A stretch of DNA of 64,000 bases from Lucinisca nassula (taxonomy: Eukaryota; Mollusca; Bivalvia; Lucinida; Lucinidae). Positions 46,287 through 58,400 of the stretch are shown here, piece after piece. The position numbers were made by a program, and so were the translations under genes. The notes beneath the pieces are model-generated. The model saw nothing but the letters and a program-made list of their open reading frames with translations, was not told the origin of the DNA and searched no databases. Position 1 is the stretch's first letter. Each line of letters starts with the position of its first letter. The stretch is taken from assembly GCA_963580285.1 (NCBI GenBank), contig OY757014.1, forward strand, positions 98,439,372 to 98,503,371, in the 5' to 3' direction.

Positions 46287-47692
46287 TATATCCCTATAAA
46301 CCTCAGTTTTCTCTACATAAAGTGGGGTTTGGAGGGGTGTTCTTTTCACTGATTTATTAACATGATGATATTATACGTTAGCTGAAGCTGCCAGAAAAGT
46401 TTCTCCGGGACTCAAGAATGAGTTCGAATAAGCCATAAAAATAAATTATAATGTACTTGCATATGTAACGCAACGTCTGATTGGATATTGTCAAAAATTT
46501 GCGACATTATATTCTGCGATATAGTGTCGGACACAAGACGTTATCGCGTAATGTCGCTTTTCATTGGCTGACACACATTTGTTTTTACGCAGCGCACAGC
46601 GCTAGCCGTTTTGTGCAAAACACTACAGTTTTTTTGGTTTGGTCGCCATGAGGCGGGCAAACCGGGTATAATGGCCAGATTGTAACTGTTCCATGGAGGG
46701 GCACGTGACGCTATCAACCAATCAGCTTTAAAGATGATGCAATACTATACTGCAATTACAGGAAACAGCCTGTCTGAATAGCGAAACCGTTTTTTTCCCG
46801 CGGCCCTGTCAATCCGCAAGTGATTAGAAGTTATAAATATCACTTATGCAGTGCTGAACCGTTTGATCTATAAACAAGTCAGTGTGTGCAGGGGGTCTTT
46901 GAATGCGAGCTTATCATGTAGTTACAAGTATAAGGTTACACATTGTCATTAATGACATTTACACCTATTGAACTATCACTATTCCCTTTAAAATGTGCGA
47001 GTCAATTTGTGATCTCAGGAATAACAGAAATAGATTTGTTTGGAGCAAATTCTTTTCTTAAGAGAAGCCCATATATTTTTCAAAGAATTTCCTGATAGTC
47101 TGTAATATTTTTTTTTTGTTCCGGCTACACCGCAGCAGTCAAAATCCAGCTACATGTATAAATGGGATGTGATGTTGAAACCCGCACGTGCAGCTACCCA
47201 GTGGAGCTAGGCGCATAGATACTTCACCCCCCCCCCCCCCCACCCACCCACACACACCTTTATTGTCTAAGCGCATAGTGAAGCCTCAGGCGAGGCTGCG
47301 CAGCCTTGTTTGTGTGTTCTCTGTTTACTCATAAGCTGTGTCAAATCAGCGTAAGCCGGGGGCATGTAGCAATTCAATGCCCATCGAAGAAGTCCGCTGA
47401 AGACTGATTAGACTGCGCATGTTATTTAGATAGGCAAGTAACAAGAAAAAGAAAATGCGGACATCATACACAATTTTAACATGTGCATGTGCGATCTTCA
47501 CTTTGTGCGCGATGAAACGTTTCAAACCTCTTGAACATTGAAGACATAATCCCCATTGCACAACTGCGCAGACTTATCAGTGTTTTCTGTACGCACATGC
47601 GCAATAAGTATTTTACTCGAGATAGGAGATCTGAACAGACTGATCCTTGCACTTGGTAGCTTAGAATGTGTTTGTAATGTCGCAAGCAGATT

Positions 47693-50600
47693 CACACTGG
47701 TCAATACATACGCACAGGCTGCGTAGCGGTCGCATAGGCTTCGTATTTTGGACGCATAGGCTTCGATGAAAAATGACGGATGACAGTTCGTCAATGCAGG
47801 TAAGAAACGGTTTTTACGTCAATCTAAATGTTGTATAGCGTTGTCCAATACTGACATCTGCCTTACGGACCACTTTATTAACGTGCGGCTTCGTCTGTTG
47901 CAAGAAAAAGTTTGAAAAACGGAATATAGAAAAATAGACCCCAAAAGAAATTTGGCAGTCAACACAGATTCACCTGTAGTTTCACTTTGGCCCGGTCGCC
48001 CTATGTAACTACACGTTTTTGGCTGGTGTTCTGGCCGATAAATTATTAATAATGATGATGAAATCGAAAAGCTAACATGCAACTTTCGTCACATCTTTTG
48101 CGAAAAACAAAAATCTTGATATTTCGATACTACGAACGTAGCTTCGTTACCTATTACAACGCAGAGGCTGCGAACTAAATTTGAAAGCCCTGAATTATGC
48201 AGTGTAATAACGAACGATATTAAATTAATATCGAAAAATGAGCCAGCCAGCGTTAGTTGATGATGCTAAAGACATTCTGCATCATTTATACCAAACACAT
48301 TTTCATTCTCAGCTATGCAAATACAACATTATGATTCGAATGCCAAAATCTGTCAAGTTACAATTATTTACACTACCGTTCATAAACTTGGTAAGTCTTC
48401 GCCAAATCTGTTAAGTATTAAGCCAAATAATATTTGCACTGTATGAATTTCTGTCGTGTTTTTATTACAAGGCACGTGGATTAGGAATTTACGACGTGCA
48501 GGTTACAGAGATGGGAAGACGCATCCCGAAAACACGCCTATTAAAATACCACTAAAAAGATAAAAACATTCAGATAAAACATCCTGATAGTTTTGATATT
48601 TCTGATCGCCCGGGCCAGGCGGTTCTAACGCATATCCACAATCTGTGTTTCTGAGGATAAATAAGGAAATAAAATAAATGCAGAAAATCTGTCAATGTAC
48701 ACTACCGTGCATAAACTTGGTAAGTCTGTCTTCGTCAACTCTGTTAAAGGAGACAGGAAAGCGATAATCTGTTACAATAAATAGGTAAACATCAATAAAC
48801 CCTTTTCCTCTACTGAATACTGCAGGTTTCTAAGCGGTCTGATAAGGATTTTATCACTGTGTAATCTCCAGCCATTAACTCTGCTAAAGAACTGACCTTG
48901 AAAATTCCAATAAACCACAGCCATGCCCTGACGTCATCCATGAGGGATCTAGAAGCTTGGTGTGTACTGAATAGGCAGATGTAGCAATGTTGAGGTTTAA
49001 AACAGAAGCTTTAAATTGAGCAAAATAAGCAAGAACTAGCCACTCTTTGAAGGGACTTCGCTTTAGATATTCAGTCTTATATGTTTGAGTCCAGGGAAAC
49101 TTGTGATCAGGAATTTAGTGAGGGAAGCAGCAGCTCTGAAGATAGCTATCTTACATGTCAATCACAACAAATGTCGTCTGCATAGTCATCTGCTGCTTTC
49201 TTTAAATGTTACCTGAACCAATCTAAGTCTGATCCAGTCTGATCTTGGTCCACATTGTTAGCCTATAAGCGAAAATATTATTTCAAAAAAAGAAAGAAAA
49301 AAAAACTTTAAGAAGATGCAGCAGACAGTATAAACAGGGGCCATTTTACAATTCAGGTTTTTCTTACGGTTGATTCGTCCGGTTTTCCACCCATGCGCAC
49401 TCATGAGCACTCTTAAAATGGATGTAGCAGTCTTCATTTTTGATGGGTGTTTATGGATTTGCCTAACTGATATAGGAAAATGAAACAGCAACCAAAGTAG
49501 CCAAAGCTAGCCATTGGCTCCAGATGAATTCGGCCTAGGTTGGTATCCCTAACGAACGGTTGTATGTCAATTCATTATTGGTAGAGAATCCTCTCATGTC
49601 ACAGCGCATGACTCAGTGGAACCTTTTTGTTTGTGTTGATGTTAACGTCCCCGACAACAACATTCAGGTCATTTTTGAGACATTGTTTCCGAATTAATGG
49701 GACTTTTACCCGACACTGAGACGAAATGACATCTCAAACCCTACCGCATATAAAGCATACTTGCAATTGCTAAATATGAATGACCCCTTTACTTTTTGAA
49801 AAGGCAAATACTAGATTTTGGGTCGATTATTTATCAATCGTCACAAAGTAAAAAAGTGCAAGTAGCTCTACAGTGCTTAAGTCCACGTGATTATCACTGA
49901 TTGGTCGGAAATCCAGGGAACTTGTATATAGAAAACAGCAACGTTTATTTTTCTTCGAAGAGACAGCGTGTTGCGTAATACGGAAATCCATAGATCATGG
50001 ATTGGGTTTTTTAAACAGTGTATGTCCAGATCTAATGCCGCAGAACGCGGCGTCTAATCAGGGTCTTCACTGGTTGCTCACATTACATGAATTGAAGGGC
50101 CAAACGCAGCGTCTTATCAGGGTCTTCACTTTTTGCTTTAAACTGTAGTTTAAGGGTTAAAGGAAGCAGTTTAAATCCATAAGTAAGCATCCAGCCGACA
50201 GAAGGGCCGTAAAGCAAAAACATTTTTTTATCTATCTTATCTTATTATATCGAAGAATGATTTCACGAAATGGGTTACTTAAATCATTGCAAGCAAGTAT
50301 GTTTCTGAATTTATATTCTAAGTCACTATGAAATTCAGATTCTGATAGGCTATGTTGCAGAAGACAGTCTGGTTAGCAAAAAATTATGATGTAAGGACAG
50401 AGATTGAAAATAGATCTAAGATAAAGAAAGTCTTGTATTTTTTTCTTCTTTGATCCTACAAAGGCTAGAATTAGCTTATATGTTTACTGTTTAATGAACA
50501 GATGCTTCTATTTTATCGGAAACGAAGACTGGGATCAGACAGTGTAGGCGCGATTAATGAACCTTTGCTGAAGTTTTGTAGGAGCTGCATGTATTCGATT

Positions 50601-51712
50601 GAAGCATTTAAATAGAAGTCGGAGAATCACGGAAACATGCCCATATAATTCTGACCCCTTAAATCCAACTTTTATATAGTGAAACTGAGCTTTAAAGGGA
50701 TATACATTGTTTTCCTTATCTCTTCTCAGAAATACAGATTGTGGATACGCGATAAAACCGCCTGGTCCGGGCGGTTGTAACAAGTTCCCATACACTATGT
50801 CTTGAGCAGAAATATTAAACCTATCAGAATGTTTCATCTGAAAGTTTTTTTTTTCTTTTTTAGTGGTATTTTAATAGGGGTGTTTTCGTAATGCGTCTTC
50901 CCATCTCTGTAACCTGCGAAGCCAAGTGCTTTGTAAAAACACGACGAAAATTCATACAGTGCAAATATTATTTGACTTAATACTTAACAGATTTGACGAG
51001 GACTTGCCGAGTTTATGAACGGTGGTGTTAATAATTGTAAATCGACAGATTTTGTGCATTCGCCTCAAAATGTTGTACATGTATTTGCATAGCTGAAACT
51101 GAAAATGTTTTCGGTATAAATGATACAGAATGTCTTTAGCATCACCAACTATTGCTGGTTGACTGATTCCTCGACATTAATTTAATAGCATTCGCTATTA
51201 TTCTACATAATACAGGGCTTTCAAATTTAGTTCGCAGCCTCTGCGTTGTAATAGGTGACGAAGCAACGCGCGTTGTATCGAAATATCAAGATTTTTATTT
51301 TTCGCAAAAGATATGACGAAAGTTGCATATTAGCTTTTCGATTTCATTATCGTTATTCACAATTTATCGGCCAGAACACCAGCCAAAAACGTGTAGTTAC
51401 ATAGGGCGACCGGACCAAAGTGAAAATACAGGTGAATCTGTGTTAACTGCCAAATTTCTTTTGGGGTCTATTTTTCTATATTCCGTTTTTCAAACTTTTT
51501 CTTGCAACAGACGAAGCCGCACATTAATAAAGTGGTCCGTAAGGCAGATGTCAGTAATGGGAAATGCAATACAACAGTTAGTTTAACGTAAAAACAGTTT
51601 CTTACCTTTATTAACGAACTGTCATCCGCCATTTTTCATCGAAGCCTATGCGTCCAAAATACGAAGCCTATGCGACCGCTACGCAGCCTGTGCGTATGTA
51701 TTGACCAGTGTG
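47693..51712. mobile_element. 4,020-bp element with ~0.9-1.0 kb inverted terminal repeats
   Basis: Ends are CACACTGGTCAATACATACG and its complement; AGATT is duplicated at 47688-47692 and 51713-51717. The empty site in copy 1 reads GCAAGCAGATTGGGCCGG near 28043. Inverted arms run from 47693 to ~48565 or further and from ~50845 to 51712. The ~2-kb interior has an S1 fragment (49626-49745) and an H1 hairpin (50010-50085) but no transposase ORF, so it is non-autonomous. Superfamily unresolved. Confidence 0.85.
49626..49745 (-). mobile_element. SINE family S1, partial reverse copy
   Basis: GTTAACGTCCCCGACAACAA to ACGAAATGACATCTCAAACC, inside the long-TIR element. Confidence 0.65.
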
Positions 51713-53559
51713 AGATTTGGCCGGTTAAATGTACACAGTCGTTTTAAGCCGGCGCACGGCGAAAAAAAAAACGTTTCAAACGAAGGACCAGATCAGCCTG
51801 CGCATCTAGCCAATGTGGCCATAGTTTTCACCTGTTGTTCTTTGATTAGCCCAGAGACCATGGTAGGCACATACGAACAACGAAGACTGTTCAGACTGAC
51901 TGCATGCATGTGCAGGCTGACCTGAGTCTTCGCCCATCGCATATGTCTTATTTTCTCAATCATGTTCCCCGTAATTACTTCCAATAAAACCTTGTCACCG
52001 TGAAATAAATGGGCATCTTCACTTGCTCCTCAGAAAACCAGGGTAACCCATCAGGTAACCTGAATTAAACTACCTTTTTGCATGCAACAACCATGAATTT
52101 CACTCGCACGTGCTAAAAGACGTTCTGTGGAAAAAGGCGGGAAACTCAATTAATATTTAAAGGGGCGCTTCTGCTATCAAAGAGGCATTGAATCAAATGC
52201 CACAGCACATTGAAAAAGGGTAACACTGTCACACAAATAATAATGAAAGTGGAAGCTACGCTCCAAAGAGTCTGAGAGCAAAGCGAAATCACTTGCATAT
52301 GCATGGTGATCCAAGCCTTTGTAGGCCACAATGCTACATCACCGACTAGGATCAGCCTGCACATCGATGTAATGTGATCAGTCTTTACTGAACCCTTAAA
52401 TCTTACGAAGTCACAAGGCTAAGTGAAACCCTTTGCCTTACATACCGGTAGTGGGTGCGCATGTTCAGTGTTTGCAGGTCGTTGAGAAACCAGCGAAGAC
52501 ACATCTTAGCGTACTCATGCAATCCGATTAGAGTCTTCGCTGATCGCATGAGCCCGATGCAGACGGTGGGATTTCACAACATAAATACGCAAAACTCCTG
52601 TGGCTCATCAAGGTTGATCTAAGCACGTGCTGCCTGCGTTTCTCACAGTCTGATCAGTATTCGGTGAGGGTATGAACCTTCCATTACCACAGGGCTATCC
52701 AAGTGAGAGAAGCGAAAACCATTTGCCTCACAGAGTGCATGTTAATCGGAGTCTTTGGAAGTCGCACATAGTTCATGCTAAGTTTTCTTTTTTTTTTTTC
52801 GTGCGCTAGCTCATATACGACCAGTACGATGTTGTAATGATAAACCCGGGAACGGTCCGAAATGCTTGTTCTGGATGCATTTTTCGGCATTTTTTGTGTG
52901 TTCAAAGTATTAAAAATTCTGATTTCTGAAAAATTTGGGAGTTCGAATTAAATGAGAAAGTTTTCAGCCACAGATTCGAAATAATTTTGGGTGTTCGAAC
53001 TGCTAGGGTGTTCGAACTAATTGGTCACCTACCGTAGTCTACCATTTTTACCGTATTTCGAAACACACCTATATATTCAAATACATTGTCATTTTTTGGC
53101 CAAAGAAAAAGAAATTTTAAAAAGAAAAATTGGAATATTCAAGTTGCCTTTTTTGCTCAAAACATAGATTGCGGGGAGTCGACAGAAACTCCTCGACGAG
53201 GCGATTCTATCGAGTACCCACAATCTAGTGTCTCAGAGCATGAATACGGAAATTAATGTATACCCCTGCAAACCCGAGCTTTACTATATAAAAGTGTAGA
53301 TTATATTTTCTTGTCCCTTGGGATCATTGATTCCATTTGGAATTTTGAAAATATCTGAGGGTCACTGATGAGACCCAATTGGCCGAAACTAGCTAGTCAG
53401 GCCCAGAAAACATGTACACTCCATATTTTTCAGTTCTGTGGTGTATTCCTTGCTTCCAAAGTATAGCCCTTTCATAGAACATATTTAACTTCACTACAAC
53501 TGGTGTGTGGGAATGTGTGGCGGCTGTAAAACGTCGCCCTGTCCTACATCATAGTGTAG

Positions 53560-53825
53560 GGCTGCATGATGCTTCCACGCAGAGCTGAATCCGGCCCGCA
53601 CACTAGTACTGGTAAACCGCTTAGAGGATCTTAGCCTGTCCAGGAACCGCGGTGCGAGGCGGACCGCCCATGCTAATAAACCCTATTGGTTTCATTGGGC
53701 GACAGGGCTTGAGATGTCATTTCATCTCGATGTCGGGTAAAAGTCCCACAAAATTGGAAGCAACGTCTCCAAAATGACCTTTACAGTGTTGACGGGGACG
53801 TTAAACCTCAAATCAAACAAACAAA
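53560..53825 (+). mobile_element. S1 SINE, 5'-truncated, 14-bp target duplication
   Basis: ACATCATAGTGTAG is at 53546-53559 and 53826-53839; copy 1 has a single instance near 29425-29435. The insert starts at GGCTGCATGATGCTTCC, lacking the first bases of S1, and ends CTCAAATCAAACAAACAAA. Confidence 0.9.
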
Positions 53826-54373
53826 ACATCATAGTGTAGATTATATTTTCTTGTCCTTTGGGATCATTGATTCCATTGTGGAATTTTGAAAATATCTTAG
53901 GGTCACTGGTGAGGCCTAATTGGCCGAAACTAGCTAGTCTGGCCCGGAAAACATGTGCACACCATATTTTTCAGTTCTGTGGTGTATTCCTTGCTTCGAA
54001 AGAGTAACCCTTTTATAGAACATAACAAAGGGGATCACAATTCTATAGGCATGATTTCGTGATGGAAATACAACTTTAAGGACCTTATGGCTGCTACTCT
54101 GTTGACTCTGTCCAACTGAAAAAGGGGTCTACTCTAAAAGGGGAAGAATTTGCTCCTCAAGGGGTCTACTCTAAAAGGGAAGAATTTACTCCCCAGGAGC
54201 AAATTCTTTCCTTTAAGAGTATACCCCTTAGACATATCAAAAGAGAAATTACTTTTGCAGGTTTAACAGTCATTTTCGCAAATTTTACGTTTGCCAACGC
54301 CATTATGGAGTAAGTCCATGGGGCTATGGAAACGAAAAACAACAGAACATAACTACTACTACTCACAAAGTGT

Positions 54374-54672
54374 GGCTAGCTGCGGTAGCTCAGTCGGATG
54401 CAGTCTGACTGGCGATAAGGAAGACTCGGGTTCGATACCTACCGGAGTCGGCACATTCTTTCGTGGAGATTGATTATGAAATCTTTTCTATGGTCATTCT
54501 CTCCCTTCCGCTGATTCAGGAAGGGCAGGGGTCAGTTTTTGGCGAAAGAGTGTGCACTGAACTGGTAAACCGCTTACGGATAAGCCTGCTCAGGAAAAGC
54601 GTGGATAGGTACACTGACAGGCCCAAACATGACCCAAATCAGTGTTGTCTGGGCCGTTAAATACAAATAAAC
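54374..54672 (+). mobile_element. SINE family S2
   Basis: TGCGGTAGCTCAGTCGGATG head, GGTTCGATACC B box, GTTAAATACAAATAAAC tail; shared with copy 1. Confidence 0.8.
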
Positions 54673-54821
54673 AAAACTTGCAAAGTTTACTTCACACAGA
54701 TAGGAACAGATTAACATATTCTGAACATCTTTCGGTACGGTGGTAGCTCTAATAATACATAAATGTTGGAAAGACAGAGAACGTTATTTTTCCTCATTTA
54801 TAAAGATCGCTGGGTGTAACG

Positions 54822-55040
54822 GGCTTCCGTGTGGCCTAGTGGATAAAAGAGCTGACTCTTAATCATTAGGTCTCTCAACGGTGTAGGTTTGAGCATGGCT
54901 CAGGTCACATAATGAGAAGTTCTGCAATGGAAGGTCAGGAGGTTTTTCGTCGGGTACTCTAGTTTTCGCTCACCTCCGATTAACGATCGGCTTGATGTGA
55001 GTGAAATAATCTTGAAAGGATCGTAAAACCAAACATAAAA
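54822..55040 (+). mobile_element. SINE family S3
   Basis: Shared with 34018-34240, with a 2-base GT insertion in the head. Confidence 0.75.
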
Positions 55041-55479
55041 AAGATCGCTGGGTGTGTAAAAACATTTTCATGTCTTTGCTACTAGAATAAACGGCAGTGC
55101 CAAGGTCGAAGGTTCTAACTCTTCCAAATATATAAAATATTTAGGGCGCGAAACAAAGTCATAACGATGATTGGTCGTTGTTTATTGTTCTTGAGCCCAG
55201 CACAGATAGCAAAAGTTTCTGTTCAAAAACTTCATGACTACTAAGTGACCTACCACCAGTTACAGACTGAGTTGTTAAAAGACTTTTTGGCGCATTCGAT
55301 GGGAGATAATGTATCTGATAAGCCGAGAATGGTGTTCTTTATTTCCACTCAATACTTGATGTTTTACTAATCAGTTTCTTTTACAATTAAATTGTGATCC
55401 AGAAAGCTATACAAAAGGATTGCAAATTTCAGGTTTTTGCGGAGGTACCGCTCAAAGAAACTGCTGAGGTTTAAGATAC

Positions 55480-55866
55480 AGTCTGATTCGCAGCACTTTG
55501 TCTGGACAGGCTTAGATCTTCCTAGGTGGTTCAGCAATACAGCAGTCCAATATATTGCCCCAAGGTCTGATCGGCCCCAGTCCATCGGGGATTGAAGAAA
55601 TAGATTGCGCTGCATGATGCTTCCACACAGAGCTGATACCGGCCGCACATGAGTAGTGTTAAATCGCCTAGAAAGTCTAAGCCTGCTCAGGAAAAGTGGC
55701 TCGAGTCGGACTGTTCATGCATTTCAACCATTTAGTTTCATTGGGCGACAGGGCTTGAGAAGGAGTTTTATCTGCCCGTTTTATCTCAGTACTGAGTAAA
55801 AGTCCCATAAAATTGGAAGCAATGTCTCAAAAAAGACTCATACAGTGATAACAGGGACGTTAACAA
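55480..55866. mobile_element. Head-to-head S1 SINE pair
   Basis: Counterpart of 34675-35085. Confidence 0.7.
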
Positions 55867-55947
55867 CAAATGAAATAGATAACCAAGGCCCTATAGAAGG
55901 CCTGATGACTTAGGAAAAATCTTTTTATATGCCCGTTTGAAAAACAA

Positions 55948-56052
55948 CAACAAAAACAAAAAAAAAAAACAAAAAAAAAAAAACAAAAAAAAAAACAAAA
56001 AAAAAAAACGGTCTTATTATAAGACCGTTTTTTTGTTGTTTTTTTTTTAATT
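55948..56052. repeat. A-rich tract plus perfect hairpin
   Basis: Broken poly-A, then ACGGTCTTA..TAAGACCGT (56008-56028), then a T/TTG tract. Confidence 0.9.
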
Positions 56053-56573
56053 ATTAAGTTATGGGGTTGGTGTCCGTCCGTCCGTTCGTAAACTTTTTTT
56101 TTCGTTTCCATATAACTCCTACTATACAGTTTTCATCCGATCAAGCCTAAAATGTGTATGTAGTAAGGCTAAGATGTGAAGATATGCAACCAAATACTAA
56201 CAGAGTTATGACCCTTTGAAAAATTCGGTTTACATTTTCGTTTGGTTAAGTTTTGTGCTATACATGTGTAAACCATATGTAAGTTACATTTAGTTTATAC
56301 TTGCCATGGCGTTAAACAATTTATCACAGAATACTCACCACTCCCTACCCCTCCTGATACCAAGGTCACAGACTTCGAAATTTTATGTACACGTTTTGTA
56401 TTAAAGTTTATTATTTTTATTCAAAAAATGCATTAAGTGGGATAATGATATCAGCTGGCCCAAATCAGAATGTAGCTTGACAAGACCAAACCTATTGGAT
56501 GCTTTTTGAAAGCAGCCAACTTGTTTTACAGTACAACCGTATGTAAACGTGCATTTGAATGGGCAAACTGTAT

Positions 56574-56712
56574 TACAAAATTGTGATTTCAGGAGGTAAA
56601 TCGTCGGTTTTACGGTCGAAAATTACGTTTTACGGCTCCGCTGACGCGTCGCCGTAAAACGAAATTTCCGACCGTAAAACCTCCGATTTACCTCCTTAAA
56701 TCATAATTTTGC
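56574..56712. mobile_element. Palindromic MITE, ~135 bp
   Basis: CAAAATTGTGATTTCAGGAG and its inverted partner near 56695-56712; inner arms GTAAATCG.CGGTTTTACGGTC and the GTTTTACGGC/GCCGTAAAAC core. Confidence 0.8.
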
Positions 56713-56719
56713 TGTCGAG

Positions 56720-57690
56720 TTATCGAAGTTTTACAGCAAGTGTGTTTTTAGTTTGTTGTATGTGAATCATCCATTTAACATGAGTGTGTAGATAATGAAT
56801 TTTCACATGCGGTATGTGACTTTGCCTTTGGAGAAAATGGTCATAATTACATGACAAGATCATTGTGTCTACTCAGTCACAGCAGCTCTTTTTTATTCAT
56901 ACCCGTTAAAATGTTTTAAATTGAAGTTTGTTACAGGGATTCAGAAAGGTCTGGCGTTGCGAATGTAATGATAAATCATATTCAGCTCGTTTAGGGTTGA
57001 ATTATGTGCTGCTTGTGAAGATAAAAAGGTCAGCAACTATTGACATTTTCAAATTTAAAGCACCATTTCCCTGCTGTTGTGATCTAGAAATGAGTTCTAT
57101 TTGTTGGTATTTGACTATTTACAAGCTTCAAAATGACAAATTTCATGCTCAATTGAGTTGATCATGAAATCATTTAGCCTTGTCCTGACCCCACTTTATA
57201 GATGCACGTGCGTGTTTCTATGATCACTTCTATGGGTAAAGACCAATGTTTTCGAGGACAATGTCTGACTATAGCCGAACTTCAATGGCTCAGACCTTGA
57301 AAATGTATTCTAAACGGGGATAGTTCGAGCCACTGAGGGTTTACACATAACGCAAAGATGAGGAATATCGGGAATTATTTAGGGATATCCTTAAAATCTT
57401 ACGCTTAAAGTATATGTTGTGTGTACTCATTAGAATCGACCCATCATTTCATTTCTAAGATAAAATAGGAAAATATGAATGAAATAGAAAATACCCCTGA
57501 ATGATCCTCGGCAGGTCAAATTTTATGCTCACTCCAGCAAAGCCTGGTGATGTTTGAAGTCTTTGGCCACGGCCTTTTTGTTTCCTTGTTTCCTTGATGC
57601 TCATAGAAATACACATACATGTATGCATTCCGGAACTTGAATAGTATTACATTCGCTTCATTTTAGACATTGTGTGGTAGTCCTTTCATG
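56720..57690. other. AT-rich intergenic DNA, nothing recognised
   Basis: A 77-codon frame at 56928-57161 shows no recognisable domain or splice support. An H2-like half-hairpin (GTGTACTCATTAGAATCG) is near 57420. Confidence 0.4.
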
Positions 57691-57697
57691 CACAGAT

Positions 57698-57917
57698 TTA
57701 AGGGGAATGGGAACAAAAGTATTTTGTCCCCCATGTCAATAGGGGTCAACTCTTATAGGAAAGAATTTGCTCCTGAGGAGCAAATTCTTTCCTTTAAGAG
57801 TAGACCCCTCTTTCAGTGGGACAGGGCTTATAGAAAATCGAACAGGAAGTCCCGAAAGTTGTCTCCCTTTGAAAAAAAATCGGAAAAATCTGCCAGGTGT
57901 TCGCATTCCCCTTAAAG
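57698..57917. mobile_element. MITE family M1, second copy
   Basis: Ends TTTAAGGGGAATGGGAACA and TTCGCATTCCCCTTAAA; central CTCCTGAGGAGCAAATTC. Confidence 0.75.
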
Positions 57918-58400
57918 GTAGTCAGTTTGATCATTGCCTGTCACTGATGATAAATGCAGACATCGACCATATAGATAGCGATGGCAATTGTTGCCTGTTA
58001 ATGGCACACATCGAAAGGGAATATAAGCGCATTATGATAGTAAATCTGTACGGTATAATGCTTCCTTATATGAATGTATAGAATGACAGCTTTGCATGGA
58101 AAGTTAGTGATATACTGTCATAAAATGAAGTTGTTCATATCACATATGTTTTATTTTTACCGAGAATTTGCTTGTTGTAAATAATGTGTTTTATTTTTTT
58201 AACAAAAATGCTTATGTTGTAAATAAAAGAGAAAATTATGCTATATAAATGGTGTTTAAATTGAATAGCATTCCTGATCCAATAGTTTTTTCCATCAGTC
58301 ATTGCACTGTAAACCACAGGGCAGCTTTAAAAACGTTGTTTGCTGATGCCTTTCTCCTGCAGTGACGTCAAATAGTTGTGAAAAAATTTGTCTGCACAGA
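57918..58400. other. Intergenic AT-rich DNA, nothing recognised
   Basis: No recurring element or coding exon seen. Confidence 0.4.

Larger units (their letters stand above)
46636..56525 (+). repeat. Large repeated unit, copy 2 (downstream of receptor)
   Basis: Same hairpin after a T-run at the start (46636-46663) and same CAACTTGTT end (56525) as copy 1. A possible 6-base duplication TACAGT lies just outside both ends (46624-46629, 56527-56532). Elements unique to this copy are the 4,020-bp long-TIR element, the S1 insertion at 53560 and a block at ~53034-53483 resembling the 26584-27010 region of copy 1. Confidence 0.8.
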
